NCBI RefSeq assembly: GCF_001279775.1
Contig: NZ_LGDG01000003.1
Location: forward strand, 1 to 64,000
Length of the DNA stretch: 64,000 nucleotides
Direction of reading: 5' to 3'
Source: Streptomyces sp. MMG1533
GTDB lineage: Bacteria; Actinomycetota; Actinomycetes; Streptomycetales; Streptomycetaceae
Part shown: in pieces, positions 7,824 through 16,340 of the stretch
Layout: each line of letters opens with the position of its first letter
How positions within the stretch are numbered: position 1 is the first letter of the stretch
Program-made: the position numbers and the translations under genes
Notes under the pieces: model-generated
The model's database searches: none
Told to the model about the DNA's origin: nothing
Seen by the model: the letters and a program-made list of their open reading frames with translations, nothing else

Positions 7824-10718
7824 GTGGCGGGCGAGTCCCCCGACAGGTCGAAGCAGCGCGAGTCGTCGGCAGAACCGACGTCGGGGAGCGCGGGCCCGGT
7901 TCCCGAGGCCAGGACGGAGTCCCCCGAGCCTCCCGAGAAGCGCGACCCGCGCCTCGCGGTGGCCCGGGAATCCGCCGGCGCCTCCTCCACGGCCCGTGGC
8001 GGCGTCGACACGGCCACCCGGGTGTTCTCGGTACGGGAGCTCGCCGCGGAGCCGGAGAGGGCCGATGAGGCCGCTCCTGACGCCGCGGAGGCGGGGAGCG
8101 CCCAGGAGTCCGCTCCGGACGCCGGGAAGGCGAAGGACACCGACGGAACCGCTCCGGACGCCGGGGAGCCGGAGGCCGACGCCGGAAAGCCGGAGACCGG
8201 AAAGCCGGAGGCCGGAAAGGCCGCCACGGAGGCCGAGGAGTCCGCTCCGGACGCCGGGGAGCCGGAGGCTGACGCCGGAAAGGGCGCCACGGAGGCCGAG
8301 GAGGGGGCGCAGGGCGCCGTCGAGCCGCAGGCCGGGGATTCCGACGCCGAGAAGGCCGCGGAGGCCGTACAGGGCGACGTGGAGGCCCGGACGGCCGAGG
8401 AGGGCGCGCAGGACGCCGGGAAGCCGGAGGCTGCCTCCGCCGACTCGAAGACCGGGCAGGATGCCGCGGAGTCCCCGGCCGGGGCGACGAAGTCCCACAC
8501 GGGACAGGGCGCGCAAGACGTCGCCGAGCCGGAGGCCGGCGCCGGCGACACTCAGGCCGAGGGCACCGACACCGAGGCCGCTTCCGGCGCGGTCGACGAG
8601 CCCGACGACCGAGGCGAGTCCGGTACGACGGGTAACGCCCGACTGCGTGACGCCGTGGCCGCGTGGGTGGCCTCGGCGGACGAGAAGGCGGACGAGGAGA
8701 AGACGGAAGCCGGGGACGCCGAGGACACCGCAGGCGCCGAGGACCGGGAGCCTGCGCAGGACGGTTCCGAGGCCGACGCGGAAGCGAACACCGACGCCGA
8801 CCAGGCTTCTGACGCGGATACGGACGCAGACGTCCCCGCGGCCGAGCGCACCGACCACGGCACGGACGCCGACGCCGACGCCGACGCCCGCACCGAGGAC
8901 GACCCGGACACCGGCGCCGTCGAGTCGGCGCCGGAGGCGGATGCCGACGCGGACGCCGAGGCCGAGGCCGAGGCCGAGGCCGGCACCGGCACCGGCACCG
9001 ACACCCCCAAGCCGACCGCCTCTGCAGACGCGAAGGCTTCCGACGCCCCCGCCGCGGCCGACGAGGCGACCCGCGACGCCAAGCCCCCCGTGGACCAGCC
9101 CACCGCCGTCTTCAAGGCACCACGGCCCTCGGCGCCCCCCGTGGATCAGCCGACGACGATGCTGAAGCTGGGCGATGCCGCCAAGGCGCCCAAGGACGCC
9201 CCCGAGGCCGAGGGCGACAAGGCCGAGGGCGGTTCCGAGCCCGAGTCCCCCGCCGAGCGGACCAGCAAGTTCGTCGCGCTCAAGCCGCTGGACGACCCGG
9301 CGACACGCAAGCCGAAGCCGGCCGACGCCACCACCGCGCTGCCGCAGGCGACGCCGGCACCGAAGGCCAAGCCCCCCGCGGACGCCCCGTCCTCCGTCCC
9401 CCAGGCCGGTCCGGAGCGGACGACTCAGCAGCCGTTGCCGCCGAGGCCGCCGCTGGATCTGCTGGCGGAGCTGACGAACACGCCGCCGCCTCCGGAGACG
9501 CCGGTCCGGACGATCGTGCGGCGGGTCAAGATCTGGACCCCGCTGGTGCTGCTGCTCGCGGTCGTGTTTGCGATCGTGCAGGCCGTACGCCCGCTGCCGG
9601 CCCCCGCGTTGACGCTGACCGCCGAGGAGTCGTACACCTTCGAGGGCAGCAAGGCCGATCTGCCCTGGCCGAGCGAGGGCCAGGGCTGGATGGACGTCAA
9701 CGGCATCGGCACGATGGGCGACTTCGGCAAGCAGACGCCGGTCGCCATCGGGTCGGTCGCCAAGGCCATGACCGCGTACATCGTGCTGAAGGACCACCCG
9801 CTGAAGTCGGGCGCCGAGGGGCCGAACATCCCCGTCGACGCCACCGCCGAGAAGGAGGGCGGCTACGACAAGGACGGCGAGTCCACCCTCAACACCGTCA
9901 AGGAGGGTGACAACCTCACCCTGCGGCAGGCCATCACGGCCATCATGATCCCGTCCGCGAACAACGTCGCGCGCCTGCTGGCCCGTTGGGACGCGGACAC
10001 CGAGGCGGCCTTCATCAAGAAGATGAACGACGCCGCCAAGGACCTCGGGATGAAGAACACCACGTACACCGACGCCTCGGGCCTGAAGGAGACCACCGTC
10101 TCCACCGCCGAGGACCAGGTGAAGCTCGGCAACGAGCTGGTGAAGATGCCCGCCCTGATGGAGATCACCTCCATGGGCCAGTGGATCGATCCGTCCGGGC
10201 AGAAGTGGTACAACTACAACTATCTCGTCCCCTACAACGGTGCCATCGGCATCAAGACGGGCACGACGACCGCCGCCGGCGGCAACCTCCTCTTCGCGGC
10301 CCGCAAGGAGGTCGGCGGCGAGACCGTCACCCTCGTGGGCGCGATCCTCGGCCAGCACAAGGCGCCGATCATCCAGACCGTCAACGACGTCAGCAGGACC
10401 GCGATGCTGGCCGCCCAGGACGAGATGACCTCGGCGAAGATCCTGAAGAAGGGCGATGTCGTCGGGTACGTGGACGACGGGCTCGGCGGGCAGACCCCGG
10501 TCGTCGTCACCAAGGACGTCACCGCGGTCGGCTGGGCCGGCTTCAAGGTGAAGCTGTCCTTCGCCCCCGATGACGTACCGCACTCCGCGAAGGCCGGCAC
10601 CAAGGTCGGCTCGCTCACCGTCGGTGACGGCGCGAGCGGCGCGGTCAAGGTCCCGGTCGCCCTGCAGAAGGACCTCGTCGAGCCGGGCTACCCGGACAAG
10701 CTGACGCGTCTCGGCTGA
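7824..10718 (+). CDS. Membrane-anchored D-alanyl-D-alanine carboxypeptidase (S11, class C-type PBP fold) with long acidic N-terminal arm
   Basis: The 964-residue protein has three parts. Residues 1-570 are Ala/Glu/Asp/Pro-rich, with repeats such as DAGEPEADAG and runs of DADAD/EAEAE, probably cytoplasmic and disordered. Residues about 572-592 form one membrane helix (PLVLLLAVVFAIVQAV). The rest is an exported S11 peptidase with SVAK (S644, K647), SAN (S711, N713) and KTG (K811). It should trim the terminal D-Ala of peptidoglycan stem peptides. GTG 7824 is chosen because GGAGGAGG ends 5 nt before it; ATG 7809 is possible. The arm is far longer than in ordinary DacA/PBP5 proteins and its role is unknown. 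Confidence 0.88.
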   Translation: MAGESPDRSKQRESSAEPTSGSAGPVPEARTESPEPPEKRDPRLAVARESAGASSTARGGVDTATRVFSVRELAAEPERADEAAPDAAEAGSAQESAPDAGKAKDTDGTAPDAGEPEADAGKPETGKPEAGKAATEAEESAPDAGEPEADAGKGATEAEEGAQGAVEPQAGDSDAEKAAEAVQGDVEARTAEEGAQDAGKPEAASADSKTGQDAAESPAGATKSHTGQGAQDVAEPEAGAGDTQAEGTDTEAASGAVDEPDDRGESGTTGNARLRDAVAAWVASADEKADEEKTEAGDAEDTAGAEDREPAQDGSEADAEANTDADQASDADTDADVPAAERTDHGTDADADADARTEDDPDTGAVESAPEADADADAEAEAEAEAGTGTGTDTPKPTASADAKASDAPAAADEATRDAKPPVDQPTAVFKAPRPSAPPVDQPTTMLKLGDAAKAPKDAPEAEGDKAEGGSEPESPAERTSKFVALKPLDDPATRKPKPADATTALPQATPAPKAKPPADAPSSVPQAGPERTTQQPLPPRPPLDLLAELTNTPPPPETPVRTIVRRVKIWTPLVLLLAVVFAIVQAVRPLPAPALTLTAEESYTFEGSKADLPWPSEGQGWMDVNGIGTMGDFGKQTPVAIGSVAKAMTAYIVLKDHPLKSGAEGPNIPVDATAEKEGGYDKDGESTLNTVKEGDNLTLRQAITAIMIPSANNVARLLARWDADTEAAFIKKMNDAAKDLGMKNTTYTDASGLKETTVSTAEDQVKLGNELVKMPALMEITSMGQWIDPSGQKWYNYNYLVPYNGAIGIKTGTTTAAGGNLLFAARKEVGGETVTLVGAILGQHKAPIIQTVNDVSRTAMLAAQDEMTSAKILKKGDVVGYVDDGLGGQTPVVVTKDVTAVGWAGFKVKLSFAPDDVPHSAKAGTKVGSLTVGDGASGAVKVPVALQKDLVEPGYPDKLTRLG

Positions 10719-10738
10719 TCCGGGCCCATAAGTGCACC

Positions 10739-10790
10739 GCACACCCCGCCGATCGGAGCCCGCCCAGGTTCCGGTCGGCGGGGTGCGTGC
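10739..10790 (+). terminator. Terminator hairpin after the D,D-carboxypeptidase gene
   Basis: GCACACCCCGCCGA (10739-10752) pairs with TCGGCGGGGTGCGTGC (10775-10790) with small internal bulges. It lies 20 bp after the stop codon. Confidence 0.65.
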
Positions 10791-10868
10791 TAGCGTCGCG
10801 AATCGGGCAGGTCGCTCACGGGACGCGGCCGAGAACAGAAGACGGGACACCACGGGGAGTGCCTTCAG

Positions 10869-12728
10869 GTGGCCACAGCGGAGCCGACACGCGCCGACGA
10901 CACCGATCCGGGCCCGGGAACCGGCCCGCGAATACGCGTGCCCGCACCGGACACCGAGGATCACCAGAACGGCCGTAGAAGCCCCTCGGTGAGATCCAGG
11001 TTCAGGACCGCCTTCCTCGCCCTCCGCGAGCGCCTCCTGCGACACCCCGTACTCTCCGTCACCGCCATCGCCGGCGTGCTGCACATCGTCTGGTTCTTCA
11101 CGTTCGCCAACAGTGGCGGCGACCTCGCGGCGCAGGACGCGTGGGCGGAGTTCGTCGGCCGGCATCCGGACTCGGCGTACAACCTCGCCTGGTACGGCGG
11201 GATGCACCCGGTGTCGTACAGCGTGGTGTCGCCGTATCTGATGTCGGTCCTCGGGGTCCGTACGACGATGATGATCGCGGGGACGGTCTCGGCCGGGCTG
11301 CTGACGATGGTCCTCATCCGCAGCCGCTCGGTGAAGAACCCGCTGTGGGCCTCGCTGGCGGGCGTCTTCGCGTTCCTGTGCAACGCGGCGTCGGGCCGGG
11401 TGACGTTCGGGCTCGGCACGATGTTCGCGCTGGGCGCGGTCGCCGTCGTGTTCTGCTGGCCGTACCGCTGGCGCTACAAACGGTGGGCGAAGGCGCTGTG
11501 CGCGGCCCCGCTGGCCGCGCTCGCGACCATGGCGTCGCCGGTGGCGGGCCTGTTCGTGGGGCTGGTGGCGGCGGCGCTGTTCCTGCAGAAGCGCCGGCCG
11601 GGCGCCTGGGCGCTGGGTATCGCGCCCTCGGCGGTCGTCGCGGTGTCCGCCTGGCTGTTCCCGTTCGCCGGCACCCAGCCGATGAAGATCGGCTCGGTGA
11701 TACTGCCGCTGGCGTACGCCCTCTTCGTGCTCTTCCTCGTCCCGCGCGAGTGGAAGACGGTCCGGATCACGGCGGGGGTCTACGCCCTCTCGATCGTCCT
11801 GGTGTGGCTGGTCAGCTCGCAGATCGGCTCGAACATCTCGCGCCTGGCGATGCTCTTCGCGGGGGTGGCGCTGGCGGCCGCGCTGCCGTTCACCGTGCCG
11901 CGCACCCGCAAGTGGTACGCGATCGTGGTGGCCTTCGCCGGCTTCACCGCGTGGATCGGCTTCAAGTCGGTCGACGACGTCATCCATACGACCCCGACGG
12001 CGTCCTGGGCGCGCGAGCTGGCGCCGCTCGTCAACGAACTCCAGGAGGTCGGCGCCGAGAAGGGCCGCGTGGAGGTCGTACCGGCCCGCTCGCACCGCGA
12101 GGCCTCCGCCCTCGCGCCGTACGTCAACCTGGCCCGCGGCTGGAACCGCCAGGCCGACATGGAGCGCAACCCCCTCTTCTACGACGACACGCTCAACTCG
12201 GCGAACTACCACGAGTGGCTGGGGCGCTGGGCCGTGCACTTCGTGGTGCTGCCGAAGGACGAGCCGGACGGCGACGGCGGCGAGCGTGAGCGGCAGCTGG
12301 TGCAGCGGGGCATGCCGTATCTGAAGCAGATCTGGGGCGACGCCAACTGGCAGTTGTTCCGGGTGACCGACCCGGCCCCGCTCGCCGAACCGGACGCCGT
12401 CGTCGACCGGGCCGCGCAGGGCGAGATGACCATGCGGGTGAAGAAGGCGGGCCGGATCCTCATCCGCATCCCCTACTCGCCGTGGCTGAGCATCGTCGAC
12501 GCCGAGGGCAACAAGCTGAAGCCGCCGCAGGAGACGGAGGCGTCGAAGAACCGGTCCGACGACACCCCGAAGACGTACGACAACGTCAACGGCTGCCTGA
12601 TGGAGACGGAGGAGGACGCGGAGGGCGACAGGTGGACCATGCTGATCGCCCCGAAGGCGGGGACGTACCGGCTGGCGGCGCCCTACACGTTGCCGCGGGG
12701 CACTCCGTGCCCGGACGAGCTGAAGTGA
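10869..12728 (+). CDS. Polytopic membrane protein, GT-C-like topology, function unknown
   Basis: The protein has 619 residues. After about 55 charged residues come 9-11 hydrophobic helices between roughly 60 and 375 (for example VTAIAGVLHIVWFFTFA, MMIAGTVSAGLLTMVLI, AVAVVFCWPY). A soluble, presumably extracytoplasmic domain of about 235 residues follows. The short loop with an acidic pair between the first two helices (GGDLAAQDAWAEF) and the large C-terminal domain resemble GT-C transferases that use polyprenyl-linked sugars. I cannot see a confirming motif, and it could equally be annotated as a transporter. GTG 10869 has GGGGAG about 9 nt upstream. It follows the cell-wall carboxypeptidase gene. 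Confidence 0.6.
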   Translation: MATAEPTRADDTDPGPGTGPRIRVPAPDTEDHQNGRRSPSVRSRFRTAFLALRERLLRHPVLSVTAIAGVLHIVWFFTFANSGGDLAAQDAWAEFVGRHPDSAYNLAWYGGMHPVSYSVVSPYLMSVLGVRTTMMIAGTVSAGLLTMVLIRSRSVKNPLWASLAGVFAFLCNAASGRVTFGLGTMFALGAVAVVFCWPYRWRYKRWAKALCAAPLAALATMASPVAGLFVGLVAAALFLQKRRPGAWALGIAPSAVVAVSAWLFPFAGTQPMKIGSVILPLAYALFVLFLVPREWKTVRITAGVYALSIVLVWLVSSQIGSNISRLAMLFAGVALAAALPFTVPRTRKWYAIVVAFAGFTAWIGFKSVDDVIHTTPTASWARELAPLVNELQEVGAEKGRVEVVPARSHREASALAPYVNLARGWNRQADMERNPLFYDDTLNSANYHEWLGRWAVHFVVLPKDEPDGDGGERERQLVQRGMPYLKQIWGDANWQLFRVTDPAPLAEPDAVVDRAAQGEMTMRVKKAGRILIRIPYSPWLSIVDAEGNKLKPPQETEASKNRSDDTPKTYDNVNGCLMETEEDAEGDRWTMLIAPKAGTYRLAAPYTLPRGTPCPDELK

Positions 12729-12743
12729 CCCTCGCAGGGGGAG

Positions 12744-13598
12744 TCAGCGCAATCGGTCCACGTACGTGTCCGTGCCGGGGATCGTCGGGATGAACGGCGC
12801 CAGCAGCTCCACCCGCCCCAGCCCCGACTCCCCCACCGCCTCCTCCAGCCCGCCGAAGCAGGGCTCCCAGCACTCCCTGGGATCCGTCTCCAGGAACCAC
12901 AGCAGGGTCAGGCGGGTGTCGACACCCTCGACCTGCTTGACGTACGACATGCGGTCGCCGGGCAGCGGGGTCGGCCGGAAGACGGTAACCAGCGCCGACG
13001 GGGCCGTGCCGTTTCCCTTGGGCGCCACCCGCTTCGGGAGGTGGCGGGAGACCAGCCACTCCAGCAACTCCGCACGCTGCTCGGCCGACTCGGCGTCGAC
13101 GACCTGGAGGACGAGGCCGGCGTAGGGATGGTCGAGGGCGTGGAAGTCCCTCGGCCCCGCCGCTCCGTCCCGGTAGACGGTCGCCTCGTGGTCCTGGAAC
13201 GCGGTGAAGACGTGCGTACGGTCCCGGTAGACGCGGCCGTCGCGGTTCAGGCGCTTGTTGATGGCGACGGTCCAGCGCATGTGGTCGTCGTAGCGGCCGT
13301 CGGTGATCCAGTACGTCGAGAGGTAGCAGCCGGCGGTGACCGGCTCGGCGATCGCCGACTTTTCGGGGCGGCGCAGGAGTTGGAGGTCGCGGGTCGCCAC
13401 CCAGCGGCGGCCGGCGTACATCCAGGGCATGGCCATCGCGCCGGCGTAGTAGTGGTCGTCCTCGTACCAGCGGTTGTAGGCGTACTCGTGGCCCGGGTGC
13501 GGTTCGACCATGGTGATCAGCGCGTGGCCGAGGCGGACTCCGTACGGTCCTACGGCGGCCAGGTCGGCGTACGTCTCGCTGTGGGTGTCTTCGGACAT
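12744..13598 (-). CDS. EthD-like protein (probable tandem dimeric alpha/beta barrel)
   Basis: The 284-residue protein contains YNRWYEDDHYYAGAMAMPWM then YAGRRWVA, the pattern of EthD-like ferredoxin-fold domains. A second, weaker repeat may lie after residue 150 (HPYAGLVLQVVDAES, LVTVFRP). EthD-like proteins assist oxidation or rearrangement of aromatic and polyketide-like substrates; no catalytic residue is obvious here. ATG 13598 is supported by GGAAGGG upstream and by the nearby operator. It is divergent from an SDR gene and shares the operator at 13636-13652 with it, which ties it to the catabolic regulon. Confidence 0.55.
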   Translation of the reverse strand: MSEDTHSETYADLAAVGPYGVRLGHALITMVEPHPGHEYAYNRWYEDDHYYAGAMAMPWMYAGRRWVATRDLQLLRRPEKSAIAEPVTAGCYLSTYWITDGRYDDHMRWTVAINKRLNRDGRVYRDRTHVFTAFQDHEATVYRDGAAGPRDFHALDHPYAGLVLQVVDAESAEQRAELLEWLVSRHLPKRVAPKGNGTAPSALVTVFRPTPLPGDRMSYVKQVEGVDTRLTLLWFLETDPRECWEPCFGGLEEAVGESGLGRVELLAPFIPTIPGTDTYVDRLR

Positions 13599-13635
13599 GG
13601 GCCCTTCCCTTCCGTCCTCCTGCGGTCGCCCATAC

Positions 13636-13652
13636 TCTGACGCTCCGTCAGA
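13636..13652. promoter_or_regulatory. Catabolic-regulon operator, copy 1
   Basis: TCTGACG-CTC-CGTCAGA is a perfect palindrome in the 82-bp divergent gap between the EthD-like gene (start 13598) and the SDR gene (start 13681). It is about 38 and 29 bp from the two start codons, placed to block both promoters. Confidence 0.8.
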
Positions 13653-13680
13653 TAAACCGCCAGAGTCGGGGAGGCCATCG

Positions 13681-14466
13681 ATGTCACTGCTCTCGGGCAA
13701 GACCGTCGTCGTGTCGGGGGTCGGGGCCGGGCTCGGCCATCAGGTCGCGGCGGCCGTCGTACGGGACGGCGGGAACGCGGTGCTGGGCGCGCGGACGGAG
13801 ACCAACCTCGCCAAGAGCGCGGCCGAGATCGATCCGGACGGGGCGCACACGGCGTACCGGGCGACGGACATCACGGACGAGGCACAGTGCGGGGCGCTGG
13901 CCCGGCTGGGGCTGGAGCGGTTCGGGCGGATCGACGCGGTCGTCCAGGTGGCGGCCTGGGACAGTCACTTCGGCGGGCTGGAAGACGCCGACTTCGCCAC
14001 CTGGCAGTCCGTCATCGACGTGAACCTGCTGGGGGCTCTGCGGATGACGCGGGCATGCCTGCCGGCCCTGAAGGCGTGCGGGGGTTCGGTGGTGTTCATC
14101 GGTACGCAGTCGGCGGTGGCGGCTCCGTCGCAGGTACGGCAGGCGGCGTACGCGGCGTCCAAGGGGGCGCTGACCAGCGCGATGTACTCGCTGGCGCGGG
14201 AGCTCGGGCCGTACCGCATCCGTGTCAACACGGTGCTGCCGGGCTGGATGTGGGGCCCGCCGGTGCGGGCGTACGTACAGTTCACCGCGCAGACGGAGGG
14301 CGTGCCGGAGGCCGAGGTGCTGGAGCGGCTGAGCGGCCGGATGGCGCTGCCCGACCTCGCCTCGGACGCGGACGTGGCGGACGCGGCGGTGTTCCTGGCC
14401 TCGGACCGGGCGCGGGCGATCACTGGGCAGTCGCTGCTGGTCAACGCGGGGGAGCTGATGCGCTGA
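13681..14466 (+). CDS. Short-chain dehydrogenase/reductase
   Basis: The 261-residue protein has the SDR cofactor loop GVGAGLGHQVA near 13-23 and NAVLGART. The catalytic set is in YAASKGALTSA (Tyr and Lys of YxxxK) with the preceding Ser probably in IGTQSAVAAP. It should oxidise or reduce a hydroxyl/ketone with NAD(P)H. The Rossmann strand is VVVSGVGAG, where the usual TGxxxGxG Thr is replaced by Ser. ATG 13681 is preceded by GGGGAGG. The operator upstream links it to the other catabolic genes. Confidence 0.9.
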   Translation: MSLLSGKTVVVSGVGAGLGHQVAAAVVRDGGNAVLGARTETNLAKSAAEIDPDGAHTAYRATDITDEAQCGALARLGLERFGRIDAVVQVAAWDSHFGGLEDADFATWQSVIDVNLLGALRMTRACLPALKACGGSVVFIGTQSAVAAPSQVRQAAYAASKGALTSAMYSLARELGPYRIRVNTVLPGWMWGPPVRAYVQFTAQTEGVPEAEVLERLSGRMALPDLASDADVADAAVFLASDRARAITGQSLLVNAGELMR

Positions 14467-14627
14467 CCTGATCCTTTTCAGCCAACCTGGGGTTCATATA
14501 CGTAAACCCAGAACACCTCTCAGAACAATTTTACGTGCTCTTGACCTTCCGCTTGCTTGCCGCGGGCATGCCACCGAACCCAGAGTTCACATGCCTGACC
14601 CTGGCCACGGACCCTGGAAGGGGGCAC

Positions 14628-16202
14628 ATGAACAGTCTCGACTGGGCCGTGCTCATCGGCTACTTCGGCGTGATGGTCGCAATCGGCGTCTGGTCGCACA
14701 AGCGGGTGGACAACGTGAGCGACTTCTTCACGGCCGGCGGCAGGATGCCGTGGTGGCTGTCCGGCATCTCCCACCACATGTCGGGCTACAGCGCGGTGAT
14801 GTTCACCGGGTACGCGGGCATCGCCTACACCTACGGCGTGACGTCCTTCGTGACCTGGTCCTTCCCGATCGCACTCGGCATCGCCATCGGCTCGAAGCTG
14901 TTCGCCCCGCGGATCAACCGGTTGCGTTCACGACTCCATGTGGCCTCCCCGCTGGAGTACCTGAAGAACCGTTACGACCTCAAGACCCAGCAGGCGCTGG
15001 CCTGGTCCGGCATGCTGCTGAAGATCGTGGACGTCGGCGCGAAGTGGGCCGCGATCGCGACCCTGCTGTCCGTCTTCACCGGCATCTCCCTGAACCAGGG
15101 CATCCTCATCACCGGCACCATCACGGCGATCTACTGCACGATCGGCGGCCTGTGGGCGGACGCGCTGACCGAGCTGGGCCAGTTCGTCATCCAACTCCTC
15201 GCCGGTGTCGCGATGTTCGTCGCCGTGGTGCTGGAACTCGGCGACCGGGGCATCGGGTTCCTCGACGCGTGGGACCAGCCGGCACTTCAGGGCCACGAGG
15301 AGCCGCTGGTCGCCGACTACGGCGCGGTGTTCCTGCTGGCCTTCCTCTTCATCAAGCTCTTCGAGTACAACGGCGGCATGCTCAACCAGGCCCAGCGCTA
15401 CATGGCCACGGCCGGTCCCCGCGAGGCCGAGCGCTCGGCGAGGCTGTCGGCGATCCTCTGGCTGGTGTGGCCCCTGGTCCTGTTCTACCCCATGTGGATG
15501 TCGCCGCTGCTGGTGGAGTCGCAGAAGCCGGACGGCTCCGACTCCTACGGCCTGATGACCGAACAGCTCCTGCCGCACGGTCTGTTGGGCCTGGTCATCG
15601 TCGGCTTCTTCTCGCACACCATGGCCATGTGCTCCTCCGACGCCAACGCGATCGCCGCCGTCTTCACCCGCGACTGCGCGCCGGTCATCTCGGCGCGGGC
15701 CCGGGCCTGGACCCAGCGGACGGGGCTGATCGCGGCCCGTATCGCCACCGTCGTCTTCCTCGGCCTGTCGATGGCGGCGGCCACGCAGGTCAACTCCCCC
15801 GCCTTCAAGGACATCATCACGGTCGTCATCAAGTGGGTCGCCGGTCTGATGGGCCCGATGGCCATCCCGATGATGCTCGGCCTGCTCCGCCCGTTCCGCC
15901 GCTCCGGCCCCACGGCCGCGCTCACCAGCTGGTCCATGGGCCTGTTCGCCTTCTGGCTGGTCAACTACCCGATCGACTGGAACGTCGACGGCGGCGTCCC
16001 GCTCCAGTACCAGGTGTCGATCCCGCTCGCCGTCTCCCTGGTCCTCTACATCCTCATCGGCTTCCTCAAGCCGGAGGACACCCCGGAACGCCTCGCGATC
16101 ATCGAGACGATCAACACGGACGGGGACGGAGCTGCCGCGGCGGCGATTCCGACACCGGCCGGTGGGGTGGAGGACGCGGTGCGGGCGCCGGTGAAGGACT
16201 GA
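14628..16202 (+). CDS. Sodium:solute symporter (SSS family)
   Basis: The 524-residue protein has about 13 membrane helices. It starts NSLDWAVLIGYFGVMVAIGVW and has the typical SSS block VSDFFTAGGRMPWWLSGISH in loop 1. Later blocks include GGMLNQAQRYMATAGPREAERSA. These proteins import sugars, acids or vitamins with Na+. ATG 14628 is chosen for its GGAAGGGGG Shine-Dalgarno; an in-frame ATG at 14535 would add 31 hydrophilic residues. The AT-rich leader (14467-14627) has a weak inverted repeat GGGTT/AACCC around CATATACGTA at 14490-14509. The substrate is not evident. Confidence 0.88.
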   Translation: MNSLDWAVLIGYFGVMVAIGVWSHKRVDNVSDFFTAGGRMPWWLSGISHHMSGYSAVMFTGYAGIAYTYGVTSFVTWSFPIALGIAIGSKLFAPRINRLRSRLHVASPLEYLKNRYDLKTQQALAWSGMLLKIVDVGAKWAAIATLLSVFTGISLNQGILITGTITAIYCTIGGLWADALTELGQFVIQLLAGVAMFVAVVLELGDRGIGFLDAWDQPALQGHEEPLVADYGAVFLLAFLFIKLFEYNGGMLNQAQRYMATAGPREAERSARLSAILWLVWPLVLFYPMWMSPLLVESQKPDGSDSYGLMTEQLLPHGLLGLVIVGFFSHTMAMCSSDANAIAAVFTRDCAPVISARARAWTQRTGLIAARIATVVFLGLSMAAATQVNSPAFKDIITVVIKWVAGLMGPMAIPMMLGLLRPFRRSGPTAALTSWSMGLFAFWLVNYPIDWNVDGGVPLQYQVSIPLAVSLVLYILIGFLKPEDTPERLAIIETINTDGDGAAAAAIPTPAGGVEDAVRAPVKD

Positions 16203-16327
16203 CCGACGAAGGACTGACCGACGAAGGACTGACCGACGAAGGACTGACCGGTGACCGACTGACCCGTGAACGACTGACCGGTGAACGACTGACCGGTGAA
16301 CGGCTGGCTGGAAACGGACTGCCTGGA
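16193..16327 (+). repeat. 15-bp minisatellite spanning the symporter stop codon
   Basis: The unit GAAGGACTGACCGAC begins at 16193 inside the last codons of the symporter and repeats at 16208 and 16223. Diverged copies start at 16238, 16253, 16268, 16283, 16298 and partly 16313. The true stop TGA (16200-16202) is part of the unit. Because 15 is a multiple of three, the next copies place more TGAs in the same frame. It ends just before the convergent ADP-ribosylglycohydrolase gene. Confidence 0.9.
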
Positions 16328-16340
16328 GTATCGGCCGGCC

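Noticed and set aside
7767..12239. A 1490-codon open frame on the minus strand
   Set aside because: It lies opposite two real genes with clear motifs and is Gly/Arg/Val-rich with no domain. It is an antisense frame kept open by high GC.
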